64,000 nt of DNA from Theobroma cacao. Its lineage: Eukaryota; Streptophyta; Magnoliopsida; Malvales; Malvaceae. The notes under the pieces are model-generated. The model did no database searches and was not told the origin of the DNA. It worked only from the letters and a program-made list of their open reading frames with translations. This document shows positions 34,041-46,458 of this stretch, piece after piece. Position numbers and translations under genes: made by a program. Each line of letters starts with the position of its first letter. The stretch's first letter is position 1. The DNA lies in NCBI RefSeq assembly GCF_000208745.1, contig NC_030851.1:25931828-25995827 (forward strand). The letters run 5' to 3'.

Positions 34041-35988
34041 ATTTTAGACATTTTACCTAAAAAACTATTAAATCTAAATATTCCCAATCTCAGTTATCCC
34101 TTTCAGCCTTTCTGCCTTCTGGTTTCTGCCGTCCCCCCGTGAGCCTTCCATCTCTAGTCCATCTCCAATCCATCTTCAGGCGAATTTGTCCCCTGTGAGC
34201 CGTCCATCTCCACTCTTCGCTTTCTCTTCTCCAGTCCATCTCCAGTCCATCTTCGAAGGCTCTCTCTCAAACTCTCACACATACGCACCACAGTGATCGT
34301 CGATTTCAAAGGCTCTCTCTCTCAGATTTCCATCTCAAACTGTAAGCCTTATTATTCAAATTTGATTTTTTCTTTTTCAACTCAGAGTTTTTGCTTAGTC
34401 TTTCTTCTTTCTCTTTTTCTTTAATTATGATTTTTTGGTTTTTTTTATATGGGTTAGGGTTTTTCTTCTTTTTCTTTCTCTTCTTCAAATCTGGGTTTCC
34501 TTGATTTGGGTTTAGGGTTCAATAAGGTCTAATTTATCTACTTTTTTTTTATTGCAGGAAAACAAGACTCTAGCCATCAAGTTTTGACTCTTTCACAAGT
34601 AAATTTCATATTTTTAGCCAAAATTTTTCTTCCATTTTACTTGTTAATATCATAGTTAATATAATTTTCTAGAATTATGTTAATATCTGTAAACATGGAT
34701 AATCAAGGAAGGGCGGTCATGATTAGACATGGCTATTTTCTGTTTTTCAGTGTAAAACATTGAAGTAATCCGCCATATGTGTTTTAACTAGCTTTGAGAG
34801 ATGGATGCATGATATGATAGTTGTTAGTTACACAAACGGACATCAAATGCATTAATTTCCTGTGGAAGTTGCCTGGACATGTAATAACAGACATGAAAAG
34901 GCCGAGATTCTAAACTTGTGAAAAATTTTACTTGTATTTTTTTTGTTCGATTTTGATTGATTCTTTGGTATATTTAATTATCATGACAGTAATGATTTTA
35001 CATTTAAGAAATTAAATTCTGTCGACAATAATTGTATAAAAGTTTTAGCAAAATTAAATAAGATAAATATTAGTAAATGTCCATTTTTATTTACTGAAAT
35101 TGGAATGTTTCATTACATAGAATGTAGTATACCTTCCCCAAACATACACTTAAGCTCCATGGATGCATACCTTACATCCTTATTCAATGAACCTCATATG
35201 GGATAATGGGAACGTAATCTTCATGGAGTAGAACTTGGATTTTTAACCCATCCCACTGCATCAATGGACTCTTTCTATCAATAATCTATAAAAAGAAACC
35301 CATTTGGATTTAGCAAAAATCAAGAAAGCTTTCTTAATAGTTAAAAGCTCAATCTCATTTCATTCAACAATTCCAAGTTTCCAACATGTTCAGAAAATAA
35401 AATATTGATAGTGTGATTACTGTTTACTCATTAGATGGTATGATTAAATAAATTTACTAAACAATTAAAGTTAATGCTATGATTTTAATAACTATGACAT
35501 TTATTTTTAATTTCCTCCAATATAATATTAGCACAAATTTGATTTATTGAATGTGATAGTACTATACGTTAATTTTTTCTTCCATCAATATTAAAATGAA
35601 AATATTGGCATGACATTTATGTTCACTTACTATTTCAAGCTCCCTTGAGCAATTAATCTTTGAATACAAGACGAATTTTCTCATTTGAATTCAATGGACA
35701 ACCATTTAGTTAGAACACATTTAAGCTCTTAACAATTAGAAGTAAAAAGTCTGATATTTTCTTTGACTGATATCATTTTTTCCTTCCATTTTACATGTCT
35801 AACATAGTTATAAAGTTCTTTGACTAATATTTTCTTTTTCTTATGTTTCAAGGTGTAAAGTTGATTGATTAAGTTTAGCCCATTATTCCTTTTACAAATT
35901 TTTTAGCATTTAATTTTTTCCAACTAAAAGTTATCATGACAAATTTGCTAATTAATTAATTTTTTTGAGTGACAAGTTGAAGATTTCG

Positions 35989-36519
35989 ATGGCAAGTGAA
36001 AGCGATAATCCAACTTCTACTCCTAGTGATGATGCTATACAGCCTGCTCCTATTGGCATGCCGTCATCCTCACCAACACTAACTACACAACAAACTATAA
36101 TCACCACTAATGAGAGTGATGTTGTCAATTCTAAGAAACGGAAAGCACTTCCACCGAGGTCTAAAGTTTGGAAACACTTCACCAGATTCGTCAATAATCA
36201 AGGTGAACAAAAAGCTAGATGCAATTATTGTGATAGGGTACTTTCTACTAATACTAAATATAATGGCACAAATGCATTAAAGAATCACATGAATTCTTGC
36301 AAAAAGTTTTCTAGTGCTCTTGATTATATTCAAATTGAATTAGCTTTTCAATCGGATGATGGGTCAGCAGGAACATGGAAATTTAGTCAAGAAGCCATTA
36401 AAAAGACTCTAGCTAAGATGATTGTTAAAGATGAATTGCCTTTTAGATTTGCAGAAGGGAAAGGATTTAAGGAATTCATGTCAACGTCATGCCTTAGATT
36501 TATTGTGCCATCACGATGA
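35989..36519 (+). pseudogene. hAT transposase N-terminus with BED zinc finger
   Basis: It starts MASESDNPTS at 35989; the frame is open upstream but has no earlier ATG. After a low-complexity Ser/Thr/Pro region comes a nuclear-localisation-like KKRKA (residues 49-53). The BED finger, residues 58-106, has SKVWKHFTRF, CNYC (Cys78, Cys81), His100 and Cys104, the DNA-binding ligands. The frame continues through LPFRFAEGKGFKEFM, typical of Ac-like plant transposases, and stops at 36517. The same frame goes on beyond the stop with TVAKDCYNLF and FLTIDTWASI, so this is a nonsense mutation and not the true end. Confidence 0.9.
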
Positions 36520-37388
36520 ACTGTTGCTAAAGATTGCTATAACTTGTTTATTGATAGAAAGAACCATTTCAAGCATATATTAAGAACATATTCTTTTCTA
36601 GTTTTTTTGACTATAGACACATGGGCATCAATTCAAAAAGTGAATAATATGTGTCTTACGGCTAACTTCATAGACAATAATTAGAAATTGCACAAAAGAT
36701 TTTAAACTTTGTCTTGTTTATAGTCACAAAGGTGAAGCTATAGGGAAAACGATTAATAAATGTTTGTGTGATTGGGGGATTTGTAAGATTTCACTATTAC
36801 TGTTGATAATGCTAATTCTAATGACCCTGCAATAGCTCATATGAAGAAAAAATTGAACTTATCAGGAAATAGTTTATTAGAAAGCAAATTTCTACATATG
36901 AAATGCATTGCACATATCATTAATTTCATTGTCATTGATGGATTGAAGGAAATGAATGATTCAATTGCTTGTGTTAGAGAGGTAGTTAGATTCATGAGAT
37001 AGTCACCTACTAGGTTAGCAAAGTTCAAAAGAATGTGTTAAGTCTGCAAATATTCAATCAAAGAATTTGTTGTGTTTGGATGTTAGTATTAGATGGAATT
37101 TCACTTACCTGTTAGAAACAACTCAAAAGTTTGAAACAACATTTAATTCATTTGAGGAAGCCAATCCTTGTTATAGAACTAATTTGTTGATGGGAAATGG
37201 GATACTTAAACATGAGGATTGGGAAAATGTTAAGAGGTTACATATTTTCTTGAAGCATGAGGATTGAGAAAATGTTAAGAGGTTAAATATTTTCTTGAAA
37301 CATTTTTATACACATAGTAAAAGTTTTAGGTACTTCTTATGCCATTATTAATACTTTTCTTGATGATTTTTGTAGTGTTTATTGCATT
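36520..37388 (+). pseudogene. hAT transposase central region, degraded
   Basis: Fragments in different frames resemble the catalytic core of Ac-like transposases: FLTIDTWASIQ (first acidic residue region), ITVDNANSND, LHMKCIAHIINFIV and LDVSIRWNFTYLLETT. They are separated by frameshifts and stops. A 45-bp segment is repeated in tandem at about 37211-37302 (both copies contain CATGAGGATTG, then AAAATGTTAAGAGGTTA). The stretch that should follow, before the dimerisation domain, is largely missing. An undetermined base lies at 37396. Confidence 0.75.
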
Positions 37389-37396
37389 TTGAGAAN

Positions 37397-38003
37397 TCTT
37401 GAGAAAGTTGGTGACAATAGCCAATCCCAAGTGAGCCAAATTTCAGAATTTAATGATGATGTTGACTCCAGTGCTAGTGTTGCTCTTTTGAATGAATTTA
37501 AGAGATACAAGATTGCAATTGGTAGGGAAGAGGATAAGTCAGAATTGGAGAAGTATTTGAGTTTAAATGAGCCTGATGCAACCGATAGTGATGACTTTGA
37601 TGTTCTCATTTGGTGGAAACTCAATAGTCATAGGTATCCTACTCTTGCCCTACTAGCTCGTGATGTATTAGCGATTCCTCCATCCACAGTTGCTTCGGAA
37701 TCAACTTTTAGCACCAGTGGTCGTGTGCTTGATGCATATAGGAGTTCTTTAATGCCTAAGATCGTGCAAGCTCTTATTTGTGCTCAAGATTGGCTACGTG
37801 GACCTTTCTATTATCTTCATGACACTAAGAATGATTTGGCAGGGCTTGAGAAAGTTGATGAAGGTAAGTATTTTATTTATATCATCCTTTTCTTTTTTGC
37901 TATTTCAATTGTTAATATGTTATTTTTTTATTTCTTACATTCTTGTTTATGTATTGTAGAGTTGTCAAAGATTGCAGTGAACAATGTACTTGATAATCTT
38001 TAA
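37397..38003 (+). pseudogene. hAT transposase C-terminus with dimerisation domain, one intron
   Basis: The frame contains LEKYLSLNEPDA, then FDVLIWWKLNSHRYPTLALL, ARDVLAIPPSTVASES and TFSTSGRVLDAYRSSL, the hAT C-terminal dimerisation domain, with its conserved Trp pair and the IPxSTVASESxFS motif intact. A 96-bp intron (37864-37959, GTAAGT to TTGTAG) interrupts codon 3 positions before the tail. Splicing gives KVDEELSKIAVNNV and a stop at 38001-38003. This C-terminal piece is open throughout, unlike the core. Confidence 0.85.
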
Positions 38004-38654
38004 GGTAATCAAGTAAGGTTTAGTACTTGATAAATATACTCCTAAATATTTATCAAATTAACAATTTTATATTATTGTATTCTTGAAAAAGTTTAGCCTT
38101 TATTGATATTCTTCATTGATAGTCTTTATTCTTGAATTTTATATTTTAGGTTACTGCTAAAAATCCAACCCAAGCAGCTGCCATTGCACTTCCCTTTGTT
38201 GCACCACTCTTGTCTCCTACATCTTTCCTTCCATTTGAAACCCCCTCTGTTGTTGTTTTGTATGTTTAATTATCATGACAGTAATGGTAGTTGTTAGTTG
38301 TTGGATGTTCTTGTTGGATCTTTTGCTTTTCTATTATGTTGAAATTTATAAGGATCGAAATGATGCAGGTCCTTTTTTCATTTTGCATATCTGAATTGTT
38401 GTAAAAGTGTAGCATCTTTCCCTGATTTTTTGTTATAGTTGTGCTGCTGTGGGATATTTCTTGCTCTATTTCTTGAATATATTCAGGGGAGTTGTAGGAA
38501 CTTTTGGGGTACTGGACATTTTTGTGTATCCATTAAAGTTGACTGTACCTTTGTTTCATATATTTTGTCACATCAGCCTCATTTGGGAGTAAAGAGGTGC
38601 CGAAAGAGAGTAAATAACATTTAATTTTTTGTTTTGTAAAAAAAAAATTATTAA

Positions 38655-38785
38655 GTTCGGTTTTTGGTAACCGAACCGAACTAACCGAGTTAGTTCGGTT
38701 AGTTTTTTACTTCAGTTCGGTTTCGGTTAGTTTTATATAGGAGTTCGGTTAGTTCGGTTACTGGATATCTAGTAACCGAATTAAC
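38655..38785 (+). repeat. Right subterminal repeats of the hAT element
   Basis: At least six copies of the TTCGGTTA/TAACCGAA motif lie in both orientations just inside the right terminus, mirroring the left end. Confidence 0.75.
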
Positions 38786-38818
38786 CAAACTACCCGTTTG
38801 CATAGCCCTATTCTTATG

Positions 38819-40207
38819 GGCTTTAAATTCCAAAATTCCAGTGGAATCAATAACACCTAACAATCTTAGGATATCTACAATTCCATCATTCAAAGCCATC
38901 CATAAAAGCAAATAAAAAATTGTAGGCTTGTAATTAAATAGTAATTACCATATGTTTATGCTATTTACTACTTAGATTTAAGACAAGACTAGGTAAAAAT
39001 TATTCGTTCTTTTTTTTTTGTTGGTATCATTCTGTTAAAAGATTCAAAAGTAAAAATATTGTAAATGCACATGGTTATTTTAATATCTAAAAATATTATA
39101 AAATCCCCACATAATCATGGTATGTAATGTCTTAAGTGTCTAGACGTTAATAGGTCGTAGTCCACAAAGAGAGACCTTAGGCCAATTAAATGTTGAAGCA
39201 ACAATGGCGTACCTAATTGTTGAACAATAAATGGAACCCAGCTCCGACCATTTTGCTTCTCTTTTTTTTGATTTTTAAGCATCAATCAAGTCGGTTGGCA
39301 ATAGCCAAATGGCCCATCGACCTTTTCCATGATGACAAAACCAAGTTAATAAGATTTTCCAAACATAAATCAATTTAATTATCAAGTAATCCCAATTAAT
39401 AAGATTCTATCAAAATTCAAATTGATTCTCAACTAGAATTTAAATCAAATAGCTAATAAAGCTCCGTCTTAACACAAATTTCACCAAAACATTGGCCTTG
39501 AAGTAATCCTAGCTACACATCCTCAAATTAATCTTGAGTCCACCTAATGTACACGAAATGAACAATACAAATGTCTAGCCATCAAATCAACTTATTCACT
39601 CGTGTTTATTTTAGAGAGGAATCTCGATCTAACATATCTTTGTAGGAATTGTCTCTCACTTGAGTCTAAATCTAGAGACCATATTAGCCAGCACCATCGA
39701 GATCTTTTGTTTCCTTCTACCAATCTCCTCGAAATGAAAGCATTATCCTCTTCTTCTCATCAGGACTACCTGGCCATGTGTGATTTCTTTAGCAAACCAA
39801 TATTCACTCCACATATTTTTGGACATGTTACACCACCTAACAATTGCTTATCACTCATCATGAGTAAGAATATCATATAAGAAAAGTGTCAATATCTCTA
39901 GATTAATGAGAAAATCTTAAAGTATTTGGTGTGCCCGTTTTATTAACACAAGATCTGCACCTACTGTCTTCAGATTTTCCATAACAAAAAAATTCTTACC
40001 CAAATCTAGAAATTTGATGGAGCACCACTAGATAAAACAAGAATTATTCCACCTGTTACTAATATCTTGTTGTAACAAATCTCATGTTGTATGTTTCCAT
40101 TCTCATGAAAAATGAATTCCCCCAAATCGAATCATCATCCTTGCATCACTACTTGTTCTTCATGATTGAATCAAGATAATTTTTCGATCATAACTTTTAT
40201 ACCACTT
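38819..40207. other. Unassigned sequence; possible minus-strand Copia leader at its right end
   Basis: I see no recognised coding domain. At 40198-40208 the minus strand reads CCCAACAAGTGGTATAAAAG, an LTR end followed by a degenerate primer-binding site, so the sequence to its left may be the leader and decayed gag of a minus-strand Copia element. The open frame at 39602-39880 has no recognisable motif. Confidence 0.35.
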
Positions 40208-40280
40208 GTTGGGATTTTCAAGTAGAAATGTATTTAATATTGAGATTAACATATAAACAAATCACACAAGAGACTGTATT

Positions 40281-41139
40281 TATCACGATCCAAATCGAAG
40301 AGCCATGACCAGTATGCACGAGTCCGGCAAACCAGCCCATAAAGCTCTAGGAAGCCTTCAAACATTAGTCTTGATTAATACATTCCATTCACGTCAAAGC
40401 CCCATGGCAATCATCATTTCATAAACTTTTCCTAAGCTAATATTCGACACTAGCCCCTTGCCTCATAATCATTTATAGGACTTAAACGTAATAATCTCAC
40501 GGCCATACATTGGCTAGCTCATCAAGACTTTTAAACATTCATCACAATACATTTGGCAGCATAGTCCTTACACATAATCCGTTTAGACATATCTTTTACA
40601 TATGTGGAAGCATAAAACTCGACCATGACCTAGCGGAATGACTTGTTAGCATGATAACCTACCAATTATCAAAATTACGTGTCTAACGATGACAATACTA
40701 AGCCACCTGATCCTTAGTGTCTATTTATCTGCACATACAATTGAAGAGGATCAGTCATACTAATACTCAATAAGTGGGAGCATACAATAATTGTTAATGT
40801 GTAAGTATATTTGCAACACGTATCCTCTAAACATGCATGCTTAACAATAAGCTCAACATGCATACTAAACATTTTATCATTCTCTTGGCAACCATACTAC
40901 ACTGCTTTCATATATACCTTTCAATCATATAATGTAGTGTAAGCTATTTCTATCTTACCTGTCATAATCATTATCATCATAGCCATCTATCGCCTTCCAT
41001 CTATCGTACGAACCAATCCATCATACTGCCATCTACATAAGTATTCAATTTACTTACCTCGTGAGGATCAATGCAAGCTCTGATCCCTTAAGCTCGATAA
41101 GCTTCCATTTCATCTTTCATCAAAAACATATACATATAT
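40281..41139 (-). repeat. Gypsy LTR fragment
   Basis: The plus-strand start TATCACGATCC resembles the TGTCACGACCC end seen in the other minus-strand Gypsy LTRs with one G-to-A change. Near its right side the sense strand has CACGAGGTAAGTAAATTG, resembling the donor-like motif of those LTRs. The other end is lost at the border with Copia element 2, and no target duplication is visible. Confidence 0.45.
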
Positions 41140-41259
41140 CCATGGCTCCGTTAACTCTATATGTTTTTTATGATAAAAAAAAAAATTCATCATTCATTAA
41201 TGTCTAACTACACTATTTAATTGTGTAGGATAAAGTTAATTCTCTCAATAAAATTAGTG

Positions 41260-41642
41260 TTTAAAGACAAGATCATATAATAGATATGTTAATCAATTAA
41301 AGTGAGAAATATGAAAAGAGTTAATGAAGATAGAGCTTTTGTAACTGATTAAAAAGAAGCCTTAATCAATTAAGGAATAACTGGGCTACAAGTTGAAGCA
41401 AGACAAAAAGATCTTAATCAGTTAGCACTGACCTTAACTAATTAAGAAGGTGTTGGACAAAGGAAAACAAAGGTGCACTAATTGGTTAAAGCATGAGGTT
41501 AATTAGTTAGAGCACAAGACTTGAAGAACCTCTAAGTGCTGAAATTCAAATTTGAAATAAGCCTGATCATTGAAGGGAGCCAAAATGAAAAAATTTAAAT
41601 TCAAAAATTTTATTATTGATTAGAGCTTGGGTTAATCGATTA
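41260..41642 (+). repeat. AATCGATTAA-type motif cluster in Copia LTR 2
   Basis: Near-palindromic phrases such as TTAATCAATTAA, TAATCAGTTA, TAATTGGTTAA and TTAATCGATTA recur many times here, continue after LTR C (44815-45010) and appear again in the 3' LTR (47045-47275). Copia element 1 has GTCGAC inverted repeats in the equivalent place. They precede the TATA box and look like enhancer-type repeats. Confidence 0.65.
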
Positions 41643-44600
41643 TGTCACAGCCTAATTTTTGGGCCATGATCGGCGCAAGGGCCCAATGGGCTCAGCCCAC
41701 TAAGCTCAAGCAAGCCTATTTATATAATCTTATACATTAATCCATATTTCTTAAAAATCCAAAATTTGTAGTGTTCAAATATAGTTCCTTTGAAAACAAC
41801 TCATAAAACCCAATCATGCATTCATAATGGCATCATCAACCATTATATACATATATAGATTAACAAATGAATCTTAACATTTCACATCAAGTATTCATAT
41901 ACACATAATTAGACCTTGACCATTAGCAGAGTGACTCTGAGCACGGTTGCTAACATCTAATGTCATGGTAAACTTACCGAGCAATGGATAGGGAGGAGCA
42001 CCTCGTATTAGGATCCAATCACCTTTAACACAGGAAACCTAAAACATGAAGTTTAAAAACGTGAGTACAAACTCAGTGAGTGAACATAGGAAGGGAACAA
42101 GCAACGTTAAGGAAGATTTAGAAATTATGATGCACTTAAGTTCAAAACAATGCAATTTAGTTTATTTCTATTTAAAAACCCCTCATTCAAACCCTTGGTC
42201 ATTTAGTCACTTAATGACAAGAGACTCATGAACAACAAAGAAGTTGAGAAGTGAAAACTTTAGTAGAATTCAAGCAAGTCAAGCATAATAGATTGACTCT
42301 CACCACAGCGAAAAGGCATTCTCACTACAACGAAATTCTAGCCAGATAAAATCCAAGGGGCTTCCACTACCACCGGAAAAATCCACTCATGCCACATTTC
42401 ACATTAAATTGAACACATTGACAATACTTATGTTCTCAACAGTCAATGCAATCACATATTAAATCCAAACATCTCTATGTAGTAAACATGTATATATATA
42501 AGCACATACACCACCATCTCACCCAGCACATGTGCATCCCCCCACATCGTTCACATAGCCAGACACTCGGTCTCACCCAGCTCATGTGCATCCCCCCACA
42601 TCGTGCACATAGCCAGACACCACATCCCACCCAGCTCATGTGCATCCCCCCACATCACGTACATAGCCAGATTCATCGTGTGCATCCCTCACATCGTGCA
42701 CAAGCAATATCATCGCTTTATGCATCCCCTCACATCATGCATAAGCGATATCATCATCGTGTGCATCCCCCCACATCGTGCACAAGGGCAATATCACCAT
42801 CCACCTCCCTCACCACCGTCATCACCAGCAGGTGCACACTCACCTCACACATGCACAGTTGCATTTTGTCACACAATGTACCATTTATGACATAGTATAT
42901 ATATATCAATATTATACAGAAACGCATGGATTCATCACACTATCCATTTCATAAGGGCTTGTTCCCGTGCGAGTTTTTGAAGAAAAACCAATAAAACGTT
43001 TTAAGGGATTCAATCAAATATAAATATGTATATCCCAGAACATTTTAATGCAAGTTCACTCACCTTACGATAGCGGGATATTACATCGCTCTTGGTTCGG
43101 AGGTGTATTTAGCTATTCCTACTTGCCAGTCGCTCATTATTTCCCCCTGCACAACACCGCAGTACTCTAACTTTACCTTTGCACTTCCTAGCAACCATAC
43201 AAATGCAATACCTTTAGTGTACATCATTCCTACTTCTCTTTTTCCTTCCATCATGAATCCTTATTCAACTAACTTATATCTTGACACATTTTTACTAAAG
43301 TTGCCTTTATCCTTTACTTGCGTAATTCTTTAGATTATAGATACCGGTAACTTATTTATAACTCTAACACATATATTAACCTTTTCTAAGGATATTTATC
43401 AAGTTTAGCCATCATTTCCACAACAATTAGCTAACATATGGCAGCAATTACAAATTTACTTCCATCAAACACTTTCTAAGTTTACATGTAACACTATTCT
43501 CATTTACATGTTACCACAAAGCATAACATCAATATCCATTCATACGCACCAACATCCATAACCTTTTAAGCTTTTCCTAACAACACATATATCCACACAA
43601 TTCATTTCTTTTCCAACTTCCAATTAATATAATTACCTTTCAATCATACCCATGACACCACAATAACACTACATATTGCACACAATCATTCTCACTATAG
43701 TAAACCAATCATAGGCTTCAAATTATAGCATGAAGCTTACCACTTGGTTTTAGCTTGGATTTCACCCAAAAAAATTCATAATTCCCTCACACCCATGGCC
43801 ACCATAGCTGCCACAAAATGATTCACTCATTATTTTTCCAAGGATTTAACCAACCATGAACTTAAAACACAAAAATCCTTACCTTAGCTTGCTTAAATTA
43901 CTAAACCAAGCTTTTTCTTCCTTTCTCTCTTTTTCTTTCTTCTTCTCCTAGGGTTTAGATGTGCTAAAATTGGGGTTAAAAGCTCCAGGTTTAGTGCCCA
44001 AGAAGTTTGGAAAAGAAAGAAGTAAGAAAAGAAAGGAAATGAGAAGAAACAAGGAACATCACATGAAAAAAATTTGATTTTCATAAACTTGACATGAAAA
44101 TGGCATTGGAAGCTTCAAGAAGAAAAAGAAGAAAATATCTTGCTGGAGGAGATAAGGACTATTTTGGCTGATAAAGATGAGAGTCAAAGCTTCCTTTGGA
44201 AGCTTTGACCAAACTTTGTGCAAAATTACCATTTTACCCTTCAGTTTCTTCCATTTTTAATTTAGTCCTCCCAACACTCATTTAACTCCAATTTCCTTCT
44301 ATTATCTTTTTCTACACATGTACAAACTAAGTATAAAGTTTTTACTCTAATGCAGTGTCTCGATAATATTTAAAATATTTATTTACCGACACTATCTTTA
44401 TTTAATAAAAACACGCTAGCCCCATTAATGTCATTTTTCTCCGAAATTTTTCTCGCTCCTCTTCTCCCCCACTTAGATTGACCATATACTCCTCCTTCAT
44501 GGAAAATTTTTACATTGAATAAAATATTAATATTTTATTATTATTTTATTCTAAAAATTTCCTCGTCTCCTTTTGTCTCCTTGCTACCCAAAATACCTTA

Positions 44601-44809
44601 TTATGCCTCAATTCACTTCTGAATCACTTTTTATCTCGTAAATTTTCCCATGATAAAAATATTATTATTTTATTATTATTTCCTCGTGTGTGAAATATTT
44701 TATCCTAAACTATTCCATTAATCTTTCATCACTTTTAAACATTCTAATTAGCCTCAATTGGCATACGATACGCTTTAATAGTCACCATATCAAAGTACGG
44801 GGTATTACA
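41643..44809 (-). repeat. Solo Gypsy LTR C (3167 bp) with target duplication
   Basis: It is flanked by GATTA at 41638-41642 and 44810-44814. The plus-strand ends are TGTCACAGCC and GGGGTATTACA, the reverse complement of LTR B ends, and the interior matches LTR B in order. No primer-binding site or internal sequence follows, so it is a solo LTR. Acceptor-like ATGTTTTAG ends at 42039 (minus). A GGTGAGTGAAC donor-like site is at 43073 and a second, GGTAAGGATTTTT, at 43882. The 42-bp tandem repeat family occupies about 42530-42790. Confidence 0.95.
42530..42790 (-). repeat. Tandem repeat in LTR C
   Basis: Five to six units of about 42-55 bp contain CACATAGCCAGACAC and CAGCTCATGTGCATCCCCCC. This is the inverted and diverged counterpart of the four-unit repeat in LTR B. 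Histidine- and serine-rich open frames over it are a by-product. Confidence 0.8.
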
Positions 44810-45732
44810 GATTAAGGTTGAAGGACGAGAAGCTCCAATCAGTTAACGGGATAGTTAATCAATTAAAGAAAGTCTACGAAAATAGAGAAGCTTGAAGACA
44901 GAGGTCTCTTAATCAGTTAGAGTCTCCTGTAATTGGTTAACGTAGAGTACACAGTAGGAAGACAGTGCAAAGTAGAGAACTTGTAATTGGTTAGAGTTGC
45001 TTGTAACCAGTTAGCCGAACTTTGTCTATCCATTTGAATTTAACCACTAAGTATAAAATAACGGCTAGAATGGTATCACAGTTGTCCTTAACGGCTAAAA
45101 CTGTCCTCAATAGAAAAATCTAACTCCTTAAGTATAAAAGGAAGCTCTAACAATAAAAGAAAAAAATTTAAAGAGAAAAGAGCCATTTTGATCAAAGAGT
45201 CAAATATCCTTCACCCAAAACACTTGTTTTTCACTCTTATTCCATAAAAAGTATTTGAGCTTGCTTGTAATCTTTCCAGATTTATGAAGACTTCTAGTTG
45301 TACTTTTTTTTTTCTTGGGAATTTAGAGTGTGGGAAGCACTCTAAAAGACACTGTAAAGAATTAGAGCTTAGGTTAGAAGCTCACCTTGTAAAAGCTTGG
45401 TGGAAGCTATTAATTCCACTAGTATAATGAAGTTGGGTTGAAAATCCTTGATTGGAAGATCATGGTAATGGATGTAGGTCAAGGGGATCGAACCACAATA
45501 AATACTCTTGCATTGTCCACTTCTCTCTACCCTTTCTTGCTTGGTGTCTTTTAGCTACTACAAGCTTTAAATCCTTCTCCCTTTAATTGATTAAAAGTAT
45601 TATAATTCAAAAAGGGTTATTCTTAAAATTTATAGTGCTATTCATCCCCTCCTTAGCACTCCAATGGGACCAACAGGTGGTATTAAAGCTAAACCCTCAA
45701 TTTAAGGCCTAACATTCTTAGAAGAAATCCGT

Positions 45733-46458
45733 ATGGCTTTGCAAAAGTCTATTATTGCTGAGGGTCAATTCACAAATAGGCATCCTTTATTTGGTGGATC
45801 AAATTATGCTTATTAGAGCACTAGGATGTTTATATATATTAAACCCCTTGACTATGAAATGTGGGATGCAATCACGGGAGGACTTTATGATCCCACATCA
45901 CTTACTTTTGTCACAAGTGAGAGAATGCCTAAGCTAAGAGCTGAGTGGACTGAAGTTGAATTTAAAAAAGGTCTAAACAAAATTTAAACCTATCAACATC
46001 TTACACTGTGCATTAACCCCTATAGAATTCAACAAAATCTCTAGCTAAAGTCATTCATGAAGGGACTTCATAAGAAAAGGAGTCCAAAATTGCTTTACCG
46101 ATAATTATGAAATGTTTAAAATGGAATTGCGTGAAGATATCTCTACCATATTCAATAGGTTTACCAATATTACAAACACACTTAATCAACTTGGGAAAAC
46201 CATCCTTGAACATGAGTTAGTTAAAAGACTACTTAGATGCCTCCCAAAAAGTTGGAAACCTAAAGTCACTACCATTGGAATTGTTTTAGGGACTGTTTTG
46301 AAGATGGGGTACAAGTTGGAAAGAAATGAGCGCATCAAGTCTATAAGAGGCACACTACTTCCTCTTACAACTGAAACTCCCCCCACCCTTTATTCAAGAG
46401 TCAGCCAACCTCTACTTCAAAGTGAAATGATATTTAATCTTGTCATGAGGATAGAATA
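45733..46458 (+). pseudogene. Copia gag remnant of element 2
   Basis: It starts at 45733 with MALQKSIIAEGQFTNRHPLF, homologous to MAQQKIIVAEGQLTNRPPLF in Copia element 1. A stop follows at about 45814, where the related gag has a tryptophan. The middle has a frameshift and a small deletion. It resumes in a new frame with MFKMELREDISTIFNRFTNI and LVKRLLRCLPKSWKPKVTTI. After about 46280 the similarity stops, and no zinc knuckle is present. Confidence 0.8.

Larger units (their letters stand above)
33866..38810 (+). mobile_element. hAT (Ac-like) DNA transposon, 4945 bp, decayed
   Basis: It is bounded by near-perfect 8-bp duplications and short imperfect terminal inverted repeats: TAGGGGTGAGCAA on the left, TAGGGCTATGCAA on the reversed right end. 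Both ends have arrays of subterminal GGTTCGGTTA/AACCGAAC motifs (33880-34040 and 38655-38785). The interior encodes a BED zinc finger and a hAT C-terminal dimerisation domain, with leader sequence containing probable introns. A pyrimidine-rich leader with CCATCTCCAGTCCATC repeats lies at 34085-34340, and an acceptor-like ATTGCAG ends at 34558. Stops, frameshifts and an internal deletion make the transposase non-functional. Confidence 0.9.
41140..45675 (+). repeat. 5' LTR of Copia element 2, split by LTR C
   Basis: The start is approximate: TGGCTCCGTTAAC near 41144 corresponds to TGTTGGCTCCATTAGC in Copia element 1. It ends GGGACCAACA at 45675. Without LTR C and one duplication, about 1.36 kb remains. 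TATAAAA lies at 45133-45139. The stretch 41260-41640 and 44815-45010 is full of TTAATCAATTAA and AATCGATTA-like motifs. Confidence 0.75.

Noticed and set aside
35989..38003. A domesticated host BED zinc-finger gene
   Set aside because: Terminal inverted repeats, subterminal motifs and an 8-bp target duplication surround it, and the core has frameshifts and a deletion. A decayed transposon explains it better.
39602..39880. 92-codon frame on the plus strand
   Set aside because: No recognisable motif. It may lie in a decayed Copia leader that runs on the opposite strand.
42446..42895. His/Ser/Pro-rich frames that could resemble a secreted or metal-binding peptide
   Set aside because: They are translations of the LTR C tandem repeat; the unit length is not a multiple of three in all copies and the region is LTR.
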